From JAKBCQ01 sp021807585 (lineage in GTDB: Bacteria; Planctomycetota; Planctomycetia; Isosphaerales; Isosphaeraceae): a stretch of DNA of 15,314 nt. The position numbers and the translations under genes were made by a program. Location: positions 1 through 15,314 of the forward strand of contig DAHWFG010000158.1 of assembly GCA_027325115.1 (NCBI GenBank). The letters run 5' to 3'. Numbering within the stretch: position 1 is the first letter of the stretch; each line of letters starts with the position of its first letter. The notes below the pieces were generated by a model. That model had not been told where the DNA came from and ran no database searches. It saw only the letters and a program-made list of their open reading frames with translations. Shown here in pieces: positions 1 to 5,213 of the stretch.

Positions 1-473
1 AGCCCGACGGCTCGTGAGCGAGTTCCGCCGCGGTGGATCTGAGCGACGAGGGCGAGCGCAGCGGGGATGTAAAGCGCCTCGCTGATTCCCATCAACGCCC
101 GCGCGGCGACGAGTTGGGGGAACGATTGGACGTGTCCCGTCGCCCAGGTCACCACGGACCAGACGAACAGGCTTGCGGCGATGACGCGACTTCGACTGAG
201 CCGATCCGCGAGATAACCTCCCGCGGGACTGAGCAACGCATAAACCCATTTAAATGAACCGAGGACGACTCCCCAATTCGCCCTGGTGGCGATATCGGGG
301 ATATCGTTCATCATCGACGACTTCATCGCCGCGAGCATCTGTCGGTCGAGATAATTCAAGAGTGCCACGGGAACCAACAAAGCGACGACGAGCCAGGCGA
401 TTCGCGGCGGCGAAGCGTCGTTCGATTCTTGATGGTTATCGAAATCGCTCGGCGGGTTCCTCATTCGGAACAT
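1..473 (-). CDS. MFS transporter, N-terminal part (gene runs off the left edge)
   Basis: Reading the minus strand from an ATG at 473 (or the in-frame ATG at 464) gives about 157 residues without a stop up to the window edge. After a polar N-terminus (RNPPSDFDNHQESND) comes a first hydrophobic helix ending in NYLDRQ. A second helix follows, leading into the MFS loop motif GGYLADRLSRSR, then another helix (VIAASLFVWSVVTWATG). The next segment, ARALMGISEALYIPAALAL, is typical of TM4 and its surroundings. NYxDR after TM1 together with GISEA...P resembles the anion:cation symporter-like branch of the Major Facilitator Superfamily, so an organic-anion or sugar-acid permease of the inner membrane is plausible. 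The substrate cannot be read from this fragment. The C-terminal two thirds are missing. No clear Shine-Dalgarno precedes either ATG, so the start is uncertain by three codons. The gene diverges from the channel gene. Confidence 0.85.
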   Translation of the reverse strand, partial: MFRMRNPPSDFDNHQESNDASPPRIAWLVVALLVPVALLNYLDRQMLAAMKSSMMNDIPDIATRANWGVVLGSFKWVYALLSPAGGYLADRLSRSRVIAASLFVWSVVTWATGHVQSFPQLVAARALMGISEALYIPAALALVAQIHRGGTRSRAVG

Positions 474-553
474 TATCGCCGAGGATGTGCGATGAATCCA
501 TCGTGCGGCGCGGAATCCCGCGGAAGAGACCAATAATCGCCGCTTCAAAGTCC

Positions 554-580
554 TTAGTTACAATAGCATAATTATATAAT
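554..580 (+). promoter_or_regulatory. AT-rich divergent promoter region with a TATAAT box
   Basis: The 279-base spacer between the divergent MFS and channel genes is ordinary GC-rich DNA except for an AT-rich patch at about 551-595. It contains a perfect TATAAT at 575-580 on the plus strand and, overlapping it, a TATAAT on the minus strand at 571-576. Neither has a good -35 hexamer at 16-18 bases; the plus-strand candidate region TTAGTT is weak. If used on the plus strand it would give the channel gene a 5' leader of roughly 160 bases. Both assignments are inferred from composition and the -10 match only. Confidence 0.3.
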
Positions 581-752
581 AGCATGTTAACGATATGTCG
601 GTTCCGTCCGAATCGACTCGATCGTCGCTTGGTCGGATTCGATCGACAAGCCGAGATGGAAGGGTTACAGTTTCGATGGCCGGGGTGGACTTGCCGGCCG
701 CCTCGCGGCGATTCGATTACGATACGGTTCCGAAACGAGCGGTCGAGATTCG

Positions 753-1820
753 ATGCCAAGGTTGGACGTACTCGATGAACCCGAGAGCTCGTTCTGGAGA
801 CGGGGATCCGTCCGCCGGATTATCACGGGATTGGCGGCGCTCGTCAGCGTGATCACGTTTGGAATCATTGGCTACATGATGCTGGGCTGGAGTTTTTCGG
901 ACGCCATGTACATGGTTGTGATTACGGTGTCGGGTGTCGGTTTCAGCGAGGTGAGGCCCGTCGTCGGAGTGATCGAACGGACGCATACCATTCTGTTGAT
1001 CACGTTCGGCATCGTGTCGGTGGCGTACATGGTGGCCGGTTTCCTCCAGTTCGTGACCGAGGGTGAGATTCGCAAAGTTTTGGGGCATCAACGCGTGCGG
1101 CGACAAATCGAAACGCTTAAAGATCATGCAATCGTCGCCGGCTTCGGTCGGATGGGAACGCTCGTCTCCGAGGAACTCTCGGCGGGAGGGATGCCCTTCG
1201 TCGTCGTCGAATCGGCGGCCGAACGCGTGACCGATATCGAAAAACTTGGATATTTATATGTGCTCGGAGACGCGACCGAGGAGAGCGTGTTGCAAGAGGC
1301 GGGGCTTGAACATGCGAAATATCTGGTGACGGTCGTTCCGTCGGATTCGAACAACGTTTTCATTACGCTGACGGCGCGACAGTTGGCGCCCGACGTCCAA
1401 ATCATCGCTCGCGCCGAGATGCCGAGCACTCAGAAGAAACTTCGACAAGCGGGTGCGAATCACGTCGTGCTTCCCGCGGCGATCGGCGCGCGGCGGATCA
1501 CGTCGCTGGTGCTCAATCCCTATGCGGTGCAGTTCATCGATTTGATGACGCATCGATCGCATTTGGCGATTGAGATGGACGAGGTGTCGATCGAGGCTTC
1601 GAGCCCGCTCGCCGGCAAAACATTGCGCGACGCCGACGTCGGTCGCAAGACGGGGGTCGTCGTCGTCGCGATCAAAAAGGGAGACGGTCGGGTCGATTTC
1701 CCGCCGACCGGGGACGAGCCGATGACCGAAGGGGATTCGATCGTCCTGCTCGGTTCACGAGCCAAGCTTGATCAATTTTGCAAGCAATACGGCGAAGCGA
1801 CGAACGAGAATCGCAGTTAA
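753..1820 (+). CDS. Two-TM potassium-channel-like protein with RCK (TrkA-N/TrkA-C) domains
   Basis: A 355-residue inner-membrane protein with the layout of a prokaryotic RCK-gated K+ channel. TM1 lies at about residues 23-45, a pore helix and filter at about 50-66, TM2 at about 78-101, then a cytoplasmic RCK domain. The RCK N-lobe starts at about 125 with the Rossmann glycine motif GFGRMG (130-135), an acidic residue after strand 2 (VVVES, E153) and GDATEESVL (172-180). The TrkA-C lobe covers about 275-345 and ends in GDSIVLLGS. The family conducts K+ under control of nucleotide or Ca2+ binding to the RCK ring. The filter is odd: where TVGYG is expected the sequence reads GVGFS (61-65, within TVSGVGFSEV). 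Phe for Tyr is known in other channels, but Ser for the second Gly is unusual. K+ selectivity is therefore not assured, and a non-selective or regulatory role is possible. The start at 753 is the first suitable ATG, with only a weak GAG upstream. The gene stands alone on this strand. Confidence 0.87.
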   Translation: MPRLDVLDEPESSFWRRGSVRRIITGLAALVSVITFGIIGYMMLGWSFSDAMYMVVITVSGVGFSEVRPVVGVIERTHTILLITFGIVSVAYMVAGFLQFVTEGEIRKVLGHQRVRRQIETLKDHAIVAGFGRMGTLVSEELSAGGMPFVVVESAAERVTDIEKLGYLYVLGDATEESVLQEAGLEHAKYLVTVVPSDSNNVFITLTARQLAPDVQIIARAEMPSTQKKLRQAGANHVVLPAAIGARRITSLVLNPYAVQFIDLMTHRSHLAIEMDEVSIEASSPLAGKTLRDADVGRKTGVVVVAIKKGDGRVDFPPTGDEPMTEGDSIVLLGSRAKLDQFCKQYGEATNENRS

Positions 1821-1924
1821 AAATCGCTTTGCATGTTTATAATATAACTCGGCCAGCCGAGACGACGGCGCCGCCGAAGTCTCGCAGCCGCCGTTAATGA
1901 CGCGAGCCGACGATGCCCGGGCGC

Positions 1925-1962
1925 AAAAAAAAGGACCGAGCCGAAGGAATTCGGCGCGGCCC
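1925..1962 (-). terminator. Rho-independent terminator of the rplM-rpsI unit
   Basis: In the minus-strand transcript, 48 bases after the rpsI stop, a GC-rich inverted repeat is followed at once by eight U. The inner stem is perfect: GCCGAA (1940-1945) and TTCGGC (1950-1955) with a GGAA loop as written on the plus strand. It extends outward through G1938-C1957, C1937-G1958, C1936-G1959, G1934-C1961 and G1933-C1962 with two mismatches. The A-run at 1925-1932 becomes the U-tract. On the plus strand the hairpin has no T-tract after it, so it is oriented for rpsI and not for the convergent channel gene. Confidence 0.85.
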
Positions 1963-2010
1963 CGTCATGCGTAAGAATATGATCCCAAAACGAAACGAGC
2001 GGATCGCGCG

Positions 2011-2415
2011 TCATCGCTTGGAGAACTGGAAGCTCTTGCGCGCCTTCTTATGACCGTATTTCTTCCGTTCCACCATGCGCGAATCGCGGGTGAGGTAACC
2101 GCCGTCGCGGAGCGCGGGTTCGAGATCGGGACGGAATTCCTTGAGCGCGCGAGCGAGGCCGAGCATGACTGCGCCGGCCTGGCTGGATACGCCCCCTCCC
2201 TTGACGTTCACGAATACGTCGACGCGGGCGGCGAGATCCCCCGCGGCCAACGGCGATCGTGCGTCGTTCCGCTGAATTTCCCCGTGAAAATAGGCGTCGA
2301 CCTCGCGGTCATTCACCAGGTAAACACCTGTTCCTTCACGGATTCGTACGCGGGCGACGGACGTCTTGCGCCTTCCCGTCCCCCAGATGTAAGTTTTCGT
2401 CGCGGCGGTCGTCAT
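2011..2415 (-). CDS. rpsI: 30S ribosomal protein S9
   Basis: A 134-residue protein matching S9 (uS9), which sits in the head of the 30S subunit with its C-terminal tail reaching the P-site tRNA. Visible family hallmarks are GTGRRKTSVARVR near the N-terminus, VNVKGGG in the middle, ALKEFRPDLEP, the stretch SRMVERKKYGHKKARK and the conserved C-terminal ending FSKR. Length is normal for the family. It begins 48 bases after the rplM stop in the same direction, the standard L13-S9 pair, so the two are almost certainly co-transcribed. An AGGA lies 11 bases before the ATG at 2415. The rho-independent terminator follows directly. Confidence 0.98.
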   Translation of the reverse strand: MTTAATKTYIWGTGRRKTSVARVRIREGTGVYLVNDREVDAYFHGEIQRNDARSPLAAGDLAARVDVFVNVKGGGVSSQAGAVMLGLARALKEFRPDLEPALRDGGYLTRDSRMVERKKYGHKKARKSFQFSKR

Positions 2416-2463
2416 CGGACGTTGAATCCTCGATTCGAAACGATTCAGTCAGTGAATAATCGA

Positions 2464-3171
2464 TTACGCGTTATCGGCTTCGGCCGAATCCGTTTGAGCC
2501 GCGCCGGATTCCGGCTGCGAGTGATGCGCCTCGGCGTGAGCCGCGGGGGCGTGATCGTGCGCGGGCTCGGCGGACGATGATTGTTCGGCGACCGCCGATT
2601 GCGCGTGCGCCGTGACGGCCGAAGCCGGCGAGTCGTCGGTTTGCTTGATTCGAGCGGTGCGGCGGTTCAAACGCTCGCCGCTTTCCTCAAGCTTTTGAGG
2701 ATCGGGCGCCCACAGAGCGCCGGCGACCGCGGGACGACCGTTCACCGCTTCCAGTGGAATCGGCGTTTGAGCCTGATGCGGATGATTCGGTCCAACGTAC
2801 ATCTTGAGCTTGAGCAGCATGTGCCGGCCGATTTTATTCTTCGGCATCATCCGCGTCACCGCGAGCTCGAGAATCCGTTCGGGACGTCGTTGGAACAACT
2901 TCCACGCGACCTCTTCACGTTGACCGCTTGGATAACCCGAATAACGTTGATACGATTTTTGTCGCCACTTATTCCCAGTGAACACGACTTTATCAACGTT
3001 GGTGACGATGACGAAATCGCCCGTGTCGACGTGAGGGGTGTACGTGGGCCTGTGCTTACCCATCAAAATCGGAGCGATCTGAGCCGCGAGCCGCCCCACG
3101 ACGACTTCGCTCGCGTCGATCACGTACCATTGACGGGTCAATTCGCCCGCCTTCGCCTGATAACAATTCAT
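2464..3171 (-). CDS. rplM: 50S ribosomal protein L13 with an Ala/His/Glu-rich C-terminal tail
   Basis: Large-subunit protein uL13, an early assembly protein that binds 23S rRNA. The core spans about residues 8-142. It includes the N-terminal RQWYVIDASEVVVGRLA, the stretch HVDTGDFVIVTN, NKWRQKSYQRYSGYPSG, and RMMPKNKIGRHML followed by LKMYVGPNHPHQAQ. A normal L13 is about 142-150 residues and would stop near there. This protein continues for roughly 90 more residues, low in complexity and rich in Ala, His, Ser and Glu (for example PAHDHAPAAHAEAHH), probably disordered. The ATG at 3171 is preferred over an in-frame TTG four codons upstream because MNCYQAK begins an ordinary L13 N-terminus. The resulting length is 235 residues. 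The gene is followed by rpsI and preceded by a promoter-like sequence and two leader hairpins. Confidence 0.96.
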   Translation of the reverse strand: MNCYQAKAGELTRQWYVIDASEVVVGRLAAQIAPILMGKHRPTYTPHVDTGDFVIVTNVDKVVFTGNKWRQKSYQRYSGYPSGQREEVAWKLFQRRPERILELAVTRMMPKNKIGRHMLLKLKMYVGPNHPHQAQTPIPLEAVNGRPAVAGALWAPDPQKLEESGERLNRRTARIKQTDDSPASAVTAHAQSAVAEQSSSAEPAHDHAPAAHAEAHHSQPESGAAQTDSAEADNA

Positions 3172-3194
3172 GACGATATTCAACCTGGCTATGC

Positions 3195-3234
3195 AACGTC
3201 GTCACTCGACGTTCGGTGTGTGGAACTCGGTTCC
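3195..3234 (-). promoter_or_regulatory. Two hairpins in the rplM 5' leader
   Basis: Between the putative rplM promoter and the start codon the transcript can form two successive stems. The first in transcription order pairs 3222-3226 with 3230-3234 (GGAAC/GTTCC, three-base loop). The second pairs 3195-3201 with 3207-3213 (seven perfect pairs, AACGTCG/CGACGTT, five-base loop) and ends 23 bases before the ATG. Ribosomal-protein leaders often carry structures bound by the encoded protein, and L13 leaders are known in other bacteria, so an autoregulatory element is plausible. I cannot match it to a known leader class from sequence alone. Confidence 0.4.
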
Positions 3235-3250
3235 GTGGACGAAAAGTACA

Positions 3251-3278
3251 ACCATACCAACGGTTTCGACCGCGTCAA
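3251..3278 (-). promoter_or_regulatory. Candidate sigma-70-type promoter for rplM-rpsI
   Basis: On the minus strand TTGACG (3273-3278) is followed after 16 bases by TATGGT (3251-3256). These match the -35 hexamer in five of six positions and the -10 in four of six. It lies in the 156-base gap between the ftsY stop and the rplM ATG, upstream of the two leader hairpins. The position is right for an independent promoter of the ribosomal-protein pair. This is a pattern match only, and planctomycete promoter consensus is less well defined than that of E. coli. Confidence 0.5.
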
Positions 3279-3327
3279 GACCAACTCGATCTTCGATCGA
3301 TGAAAATCGGATCAACCCCGACCTCTT

Positions 3328-4251
3328 CTAACCCGAAGACGACGGGATTTCCAGCAGCGAATCGACGAACGCCGCGGGATCGAACGGCTGCAAATCGTCG
3401 ATCCCCTCTCCCACGCCGATAAACTTGACCGGCAGGCCGATCGTCTGGCGAATCGACACCACGATTCCCCCCTTCGCCGTCCCGTCGAGCTTCGTCAGGA
3501 TCACCCCGGTGCAGCCGATCGATTTGGTGAAAACCTCGGCCTGACGGATCGCGTTCTGACCGTTCGTCGCGTCAAGAACGAGCAATACCTCGTGAGGCGA
3601 TCCCGGAATCTTACGCGCGATCACATTTCGAACCTTCTCAAGCTCGCGCATCAGGTGCTGCTGAGTGTGCAGCCGACCCGCGGTGTCGACGATCAAAACG
3701 TCGATCTTTCGCGCCAGCGCTCGATCACACGCGTCGTGTGCCACGCTCGCGGGATCGGCGCCGGGTGAACCTTTAACAAGATCAACACCGGCACGCCCCG
3801 CCCAAACCTCCAACTGATCCGAAGCCGCGGCGCGGAACGTATCGCACGCCGCCAAAAGGATCGTCTTATTCCGCTCTTTAATCCATTGAGAAAGTTTGGC
3901 GATCGATGTCGTCTTTCCCGATCCGTTCACTCCCGCGATCAAATAAACCGTCGGTCCCGATTCGGCCTCGGTCAGGCTCGATTTCCGTGGATCGTCGAGC
4001 AATTCCTTGAGTTCGTTCCGCACAAACTCGACCAGATCCTCCCCCGCGGTCTTATCGGCGAACGACTCCTTCACCCGTGCGACGATCCGACCCGTCGCCG
4101 CAACCCCGACGTCCGCCTGAATCAGCCGCGCCTCAAGATCGTCGAGAAACGACGCGTCGACCTTCCTGCCGAACCACGACCGGACGTCGATCAGCCGCGC
4201 CGTCTTGGCCAGTCCGCGCTTTAATTTATCAAAGAAATTTTTTATGCTCAT
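3328..4251 (-). CDS. ftsY: Signal recognition particle receptor FtsY
   Basis: A 307-residue SRP-family GTPase that docks SRP-ribosome complexes at the inner membrane for co-translational insertion. The N domain covers about residues 1-90. The G domain shows every motif: P-loop GVNGSGKTT (107-115), DTFRAAA (137-143), DTAGR (189-193), DATNGQNA (227-234), TKLDGTAKGG (253-262) and the FtsY-type ending GVGEGIDDLQPF (279-290). The last motif and the absence of an M domain separate it from Ffh. The long acidic A domain of E. coli FtsY is absent. The N-terminus is instead a short basic amphipathic segment (MSIKNFFDKLKRGLAK) that probably mediates membrane contact. Start at the ATG at 4251, 72 bases after nusB; no strong Shine-Dalgarno is visible. 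The end is 156 bases before rplM. Confidence 0.97.
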   Translation of the reverse strand: MSIKNFFDKLKRGLAKTARLIDVRSWFGRKVDASFLDDLEARLIQADVGVAATGRIVARVKESFADKTAGEDLVEFVRNELKELLDDPRKSSLTEAESGPTVYLIAGVNGSGKTTSIAKLSQWIKERNKTILLAACDTFRAAASDQLEVWAGRAGVDLVKGSPGADPASVAHDACDRALARKIDVLIVDTAGRLHTQQHLMRELEKVRNVIARKIPGSPHEVLLVLDATNGQNAIRQAEVFTKSIGCTGVILTKLDGTAKGGIVVSIRQTIGLPVKFIGVGEGIDDLQPFDPAAFVDSLLEIPSSSG

Positions 4252-4283
4252 ATTGTATATTGAACTGAATGAACGGCGGCCAC

Positions 4284-4301
4284 CCCCGATTGAGATCGGG
4301 G
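4284..4301 (-). other. Short perfect hairpin between nusB and ftsY
   Basis: CCCCGAT (4284-4290) and ATCGGGG (4295-4301) form a seven-pair stem closed by a four-base loop, starting 22 bases after the nusB stop and ending 32 bases before the ftsY ATG. No T-tract follows on either strand, so it does not look like a rho-independent terminator. An RNA-processing or stability element between two cistrons is possible, as is coincidence. Confidence 0.4.
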
Positions 4302-4323
4302 AAGAATTACGCGTGCTCGATGT

Positions 4324-5016
4324 TCACGATTCGACCGCTCGATCGGATTCGCGATCGACCTTGGTTTGCGGAGCGGGATCGGGATCGAGCGCAAGAGTTT
4401 CGGTCTTCTTGGTTTCCGGTTCGTCGTCGGGAGGAACGTCGGCGAGCGACGCGGGAAGGCGGTCGAGAACTCCGTTGACGAACCGGCTCGATTGCGCCGT
4501 GCTGTACCGCTTGGCGAGTTCCAGAGCCTCGTTGATCGCCACTTTGCGGGGGACGTCGCCCTCGGAAAAGAGAATTTCATAAACGCCAAGTCGTATGATA
4601 TTTCGATCGATCGCCGCCATCCGATCGAGCCGCCAGTTCTCGGCGACCCGGCCGATGATTTTATCGATTCGGGGGCGGTTTCGCCGCACTCCCGCGAACA
4701 ATCGCTTGACGAACTCGCGCTGTTCGATCGCACGAGCCAACTCGGCGAGTTCCCCCTCCCCCGCGGATCGATCCTCGCCCGCTTGAATCCCTTGCTCGAT
4801 CGATTTGAGCCTCCGGTCAAGCATGTCCGCGATCGTCTTTGGGGAAACATCGGGACGATCGCGCACGAGCGCTCGCTCAACCAGACTGCGGAGCCAAGGC
4901 TCGCGCACGCGACGAGCGATAAACCGATCGATCTCAAGCGGATCGATCTCGGGATTCTGCTCGATCAGGTAAAGAACTTGGAGCGTGATTTCCCGCCCCC
5001 GGCTGCGTCTGTTCAT
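4324..5016 (-). CDS. nusB: Transcription antitermination factor NusB, with an internal insertion and C-terminal tail
   Basis: NusB binds boxA RNA with NusE (S10) in the antitermination complex of rRNA operons. The N-terminus RRSRGREITLQVLYLIEQNP and the C-terminal block RMAAIDRNIIRLGVYEIL with VPRKVAINEALELAKRYS and SRFVNGVLDRL are typical of the NusB/RsmB helical fold. The protein is about 230 residues, against about 140 for E. coli NusB. The surplus is an insertion in the middle (DRRLKSIEQGIQAGEDRSAGEGEL region) and about 35 acidic, probably disordered residues after VLDRL. The ATG at 5016 is chosen because the family sequence begins there and GGGA lies six bases upstream. The frame stays open to a TTG at 5160, but that TTG falls inside a promoter-like TTGACA and the 48 extra residues look non-coding. 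Genes upstream (uvrA) and downstream (ftsY) run in the same direction. Confidence 0.92.
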   Translation of the reverse strand: MNRRSRGREITLQVLYLIEQNPEIDPLEIDRFIARRVREPWLRSLVERALVRDRPDVSPKTIADMLDRRLKSIEQGIQAGEDRSAGEGELAELARAIEQREFVKRLFAGVRRNRPRIDKIIGRVAENWRLDRMAAIDRNIIRLGVYEILFSEGDVPRKVAINEALELAKRYSTAQSSRFVNGVLDRLPASLADVPPDDEPETKKTETLALDPDPAPQTKVDRESDRAVES

Positions 5017-5094
5017 AATCGTCCCACGTCCACGGAACCTCAAAACCCAGCTCGATCGAATCGCGCCAGGTTCGGCTCCACTTCGTTCTCTCAA

Positions 5095-5123
5095 ATCATA
5101 CGATGATTCACGCCCCGGCGCAA
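5095..5123 (-). promoter_or_regulatory. Candidate promoter for nusB
   Basis: On the minus strand TTGCGC (5118-5123), 17 bases of spacer and TATGAT (5095-5100) form a reasonable sigma-70-type promoter about 80 bases ahead of the nusB ATG. It sits in the 197-base uvrA-nusB gap. A second possibility slightly upstream is a perfect TTGACA (5155-5160) with a poor -10 (TATCTC at 5131-5136, 18-base spacer). Either would give nusB-ftsY its own transcript independent of uvrA. Confidence 0.4.
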
Positions 5124-5213
5124 AGGCCGAGAGATATCCCGCCGCCTTGAATCCTGTCAATTCAAATAATATACATTTAAAAACATTATGATTTTACTTG
5201 GGGGTAAATAGCG

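Noticed and set aside
618..646. Inverted repeat TCGATCG...CGATCGA in the leader of the channel gene
   Set aside because: Both arms are instances of the self-complementary CGATCG word found all over the window, so the pairing is not specific evidence of structure.
1838..1843. TATAAT box just after the channel gene on the plus strand
   Set aside because: There is no suitable -35 hexamer and no plus-strand gene downstream before the convergent rpsI.
1848..1861. Inverted repeat CTCGG/CCGAG as a terminator of the channel gene
   Set aside because: The stem has only five pairs and no T-tract follows; not enough to call a terminator.
2581..3303. Long plus-strand open frame opposite rplM (240 codons)
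   Set aside because: It lies antisense to an unmistakable L13 gene, has no recognisable motifs and reflects the GC-rich codon pattern of the real gene.
4366..5106. Long plus-strand open frame opposite nusB (246 codons)
   Set aside because: It is antisense to nusB, lacks a ribosome-binding site and domain signals, and is a shadow of the coding strand.
5017..5160. N-terminal extension of nusB by 48 residues from a TTG at 5160
   Set aside because: The TTG is part of a perfect TTGACA promoter-like hexamer, the added residues do not resemble NusB, and a better ATG with GGGA upstream lies at 5016.
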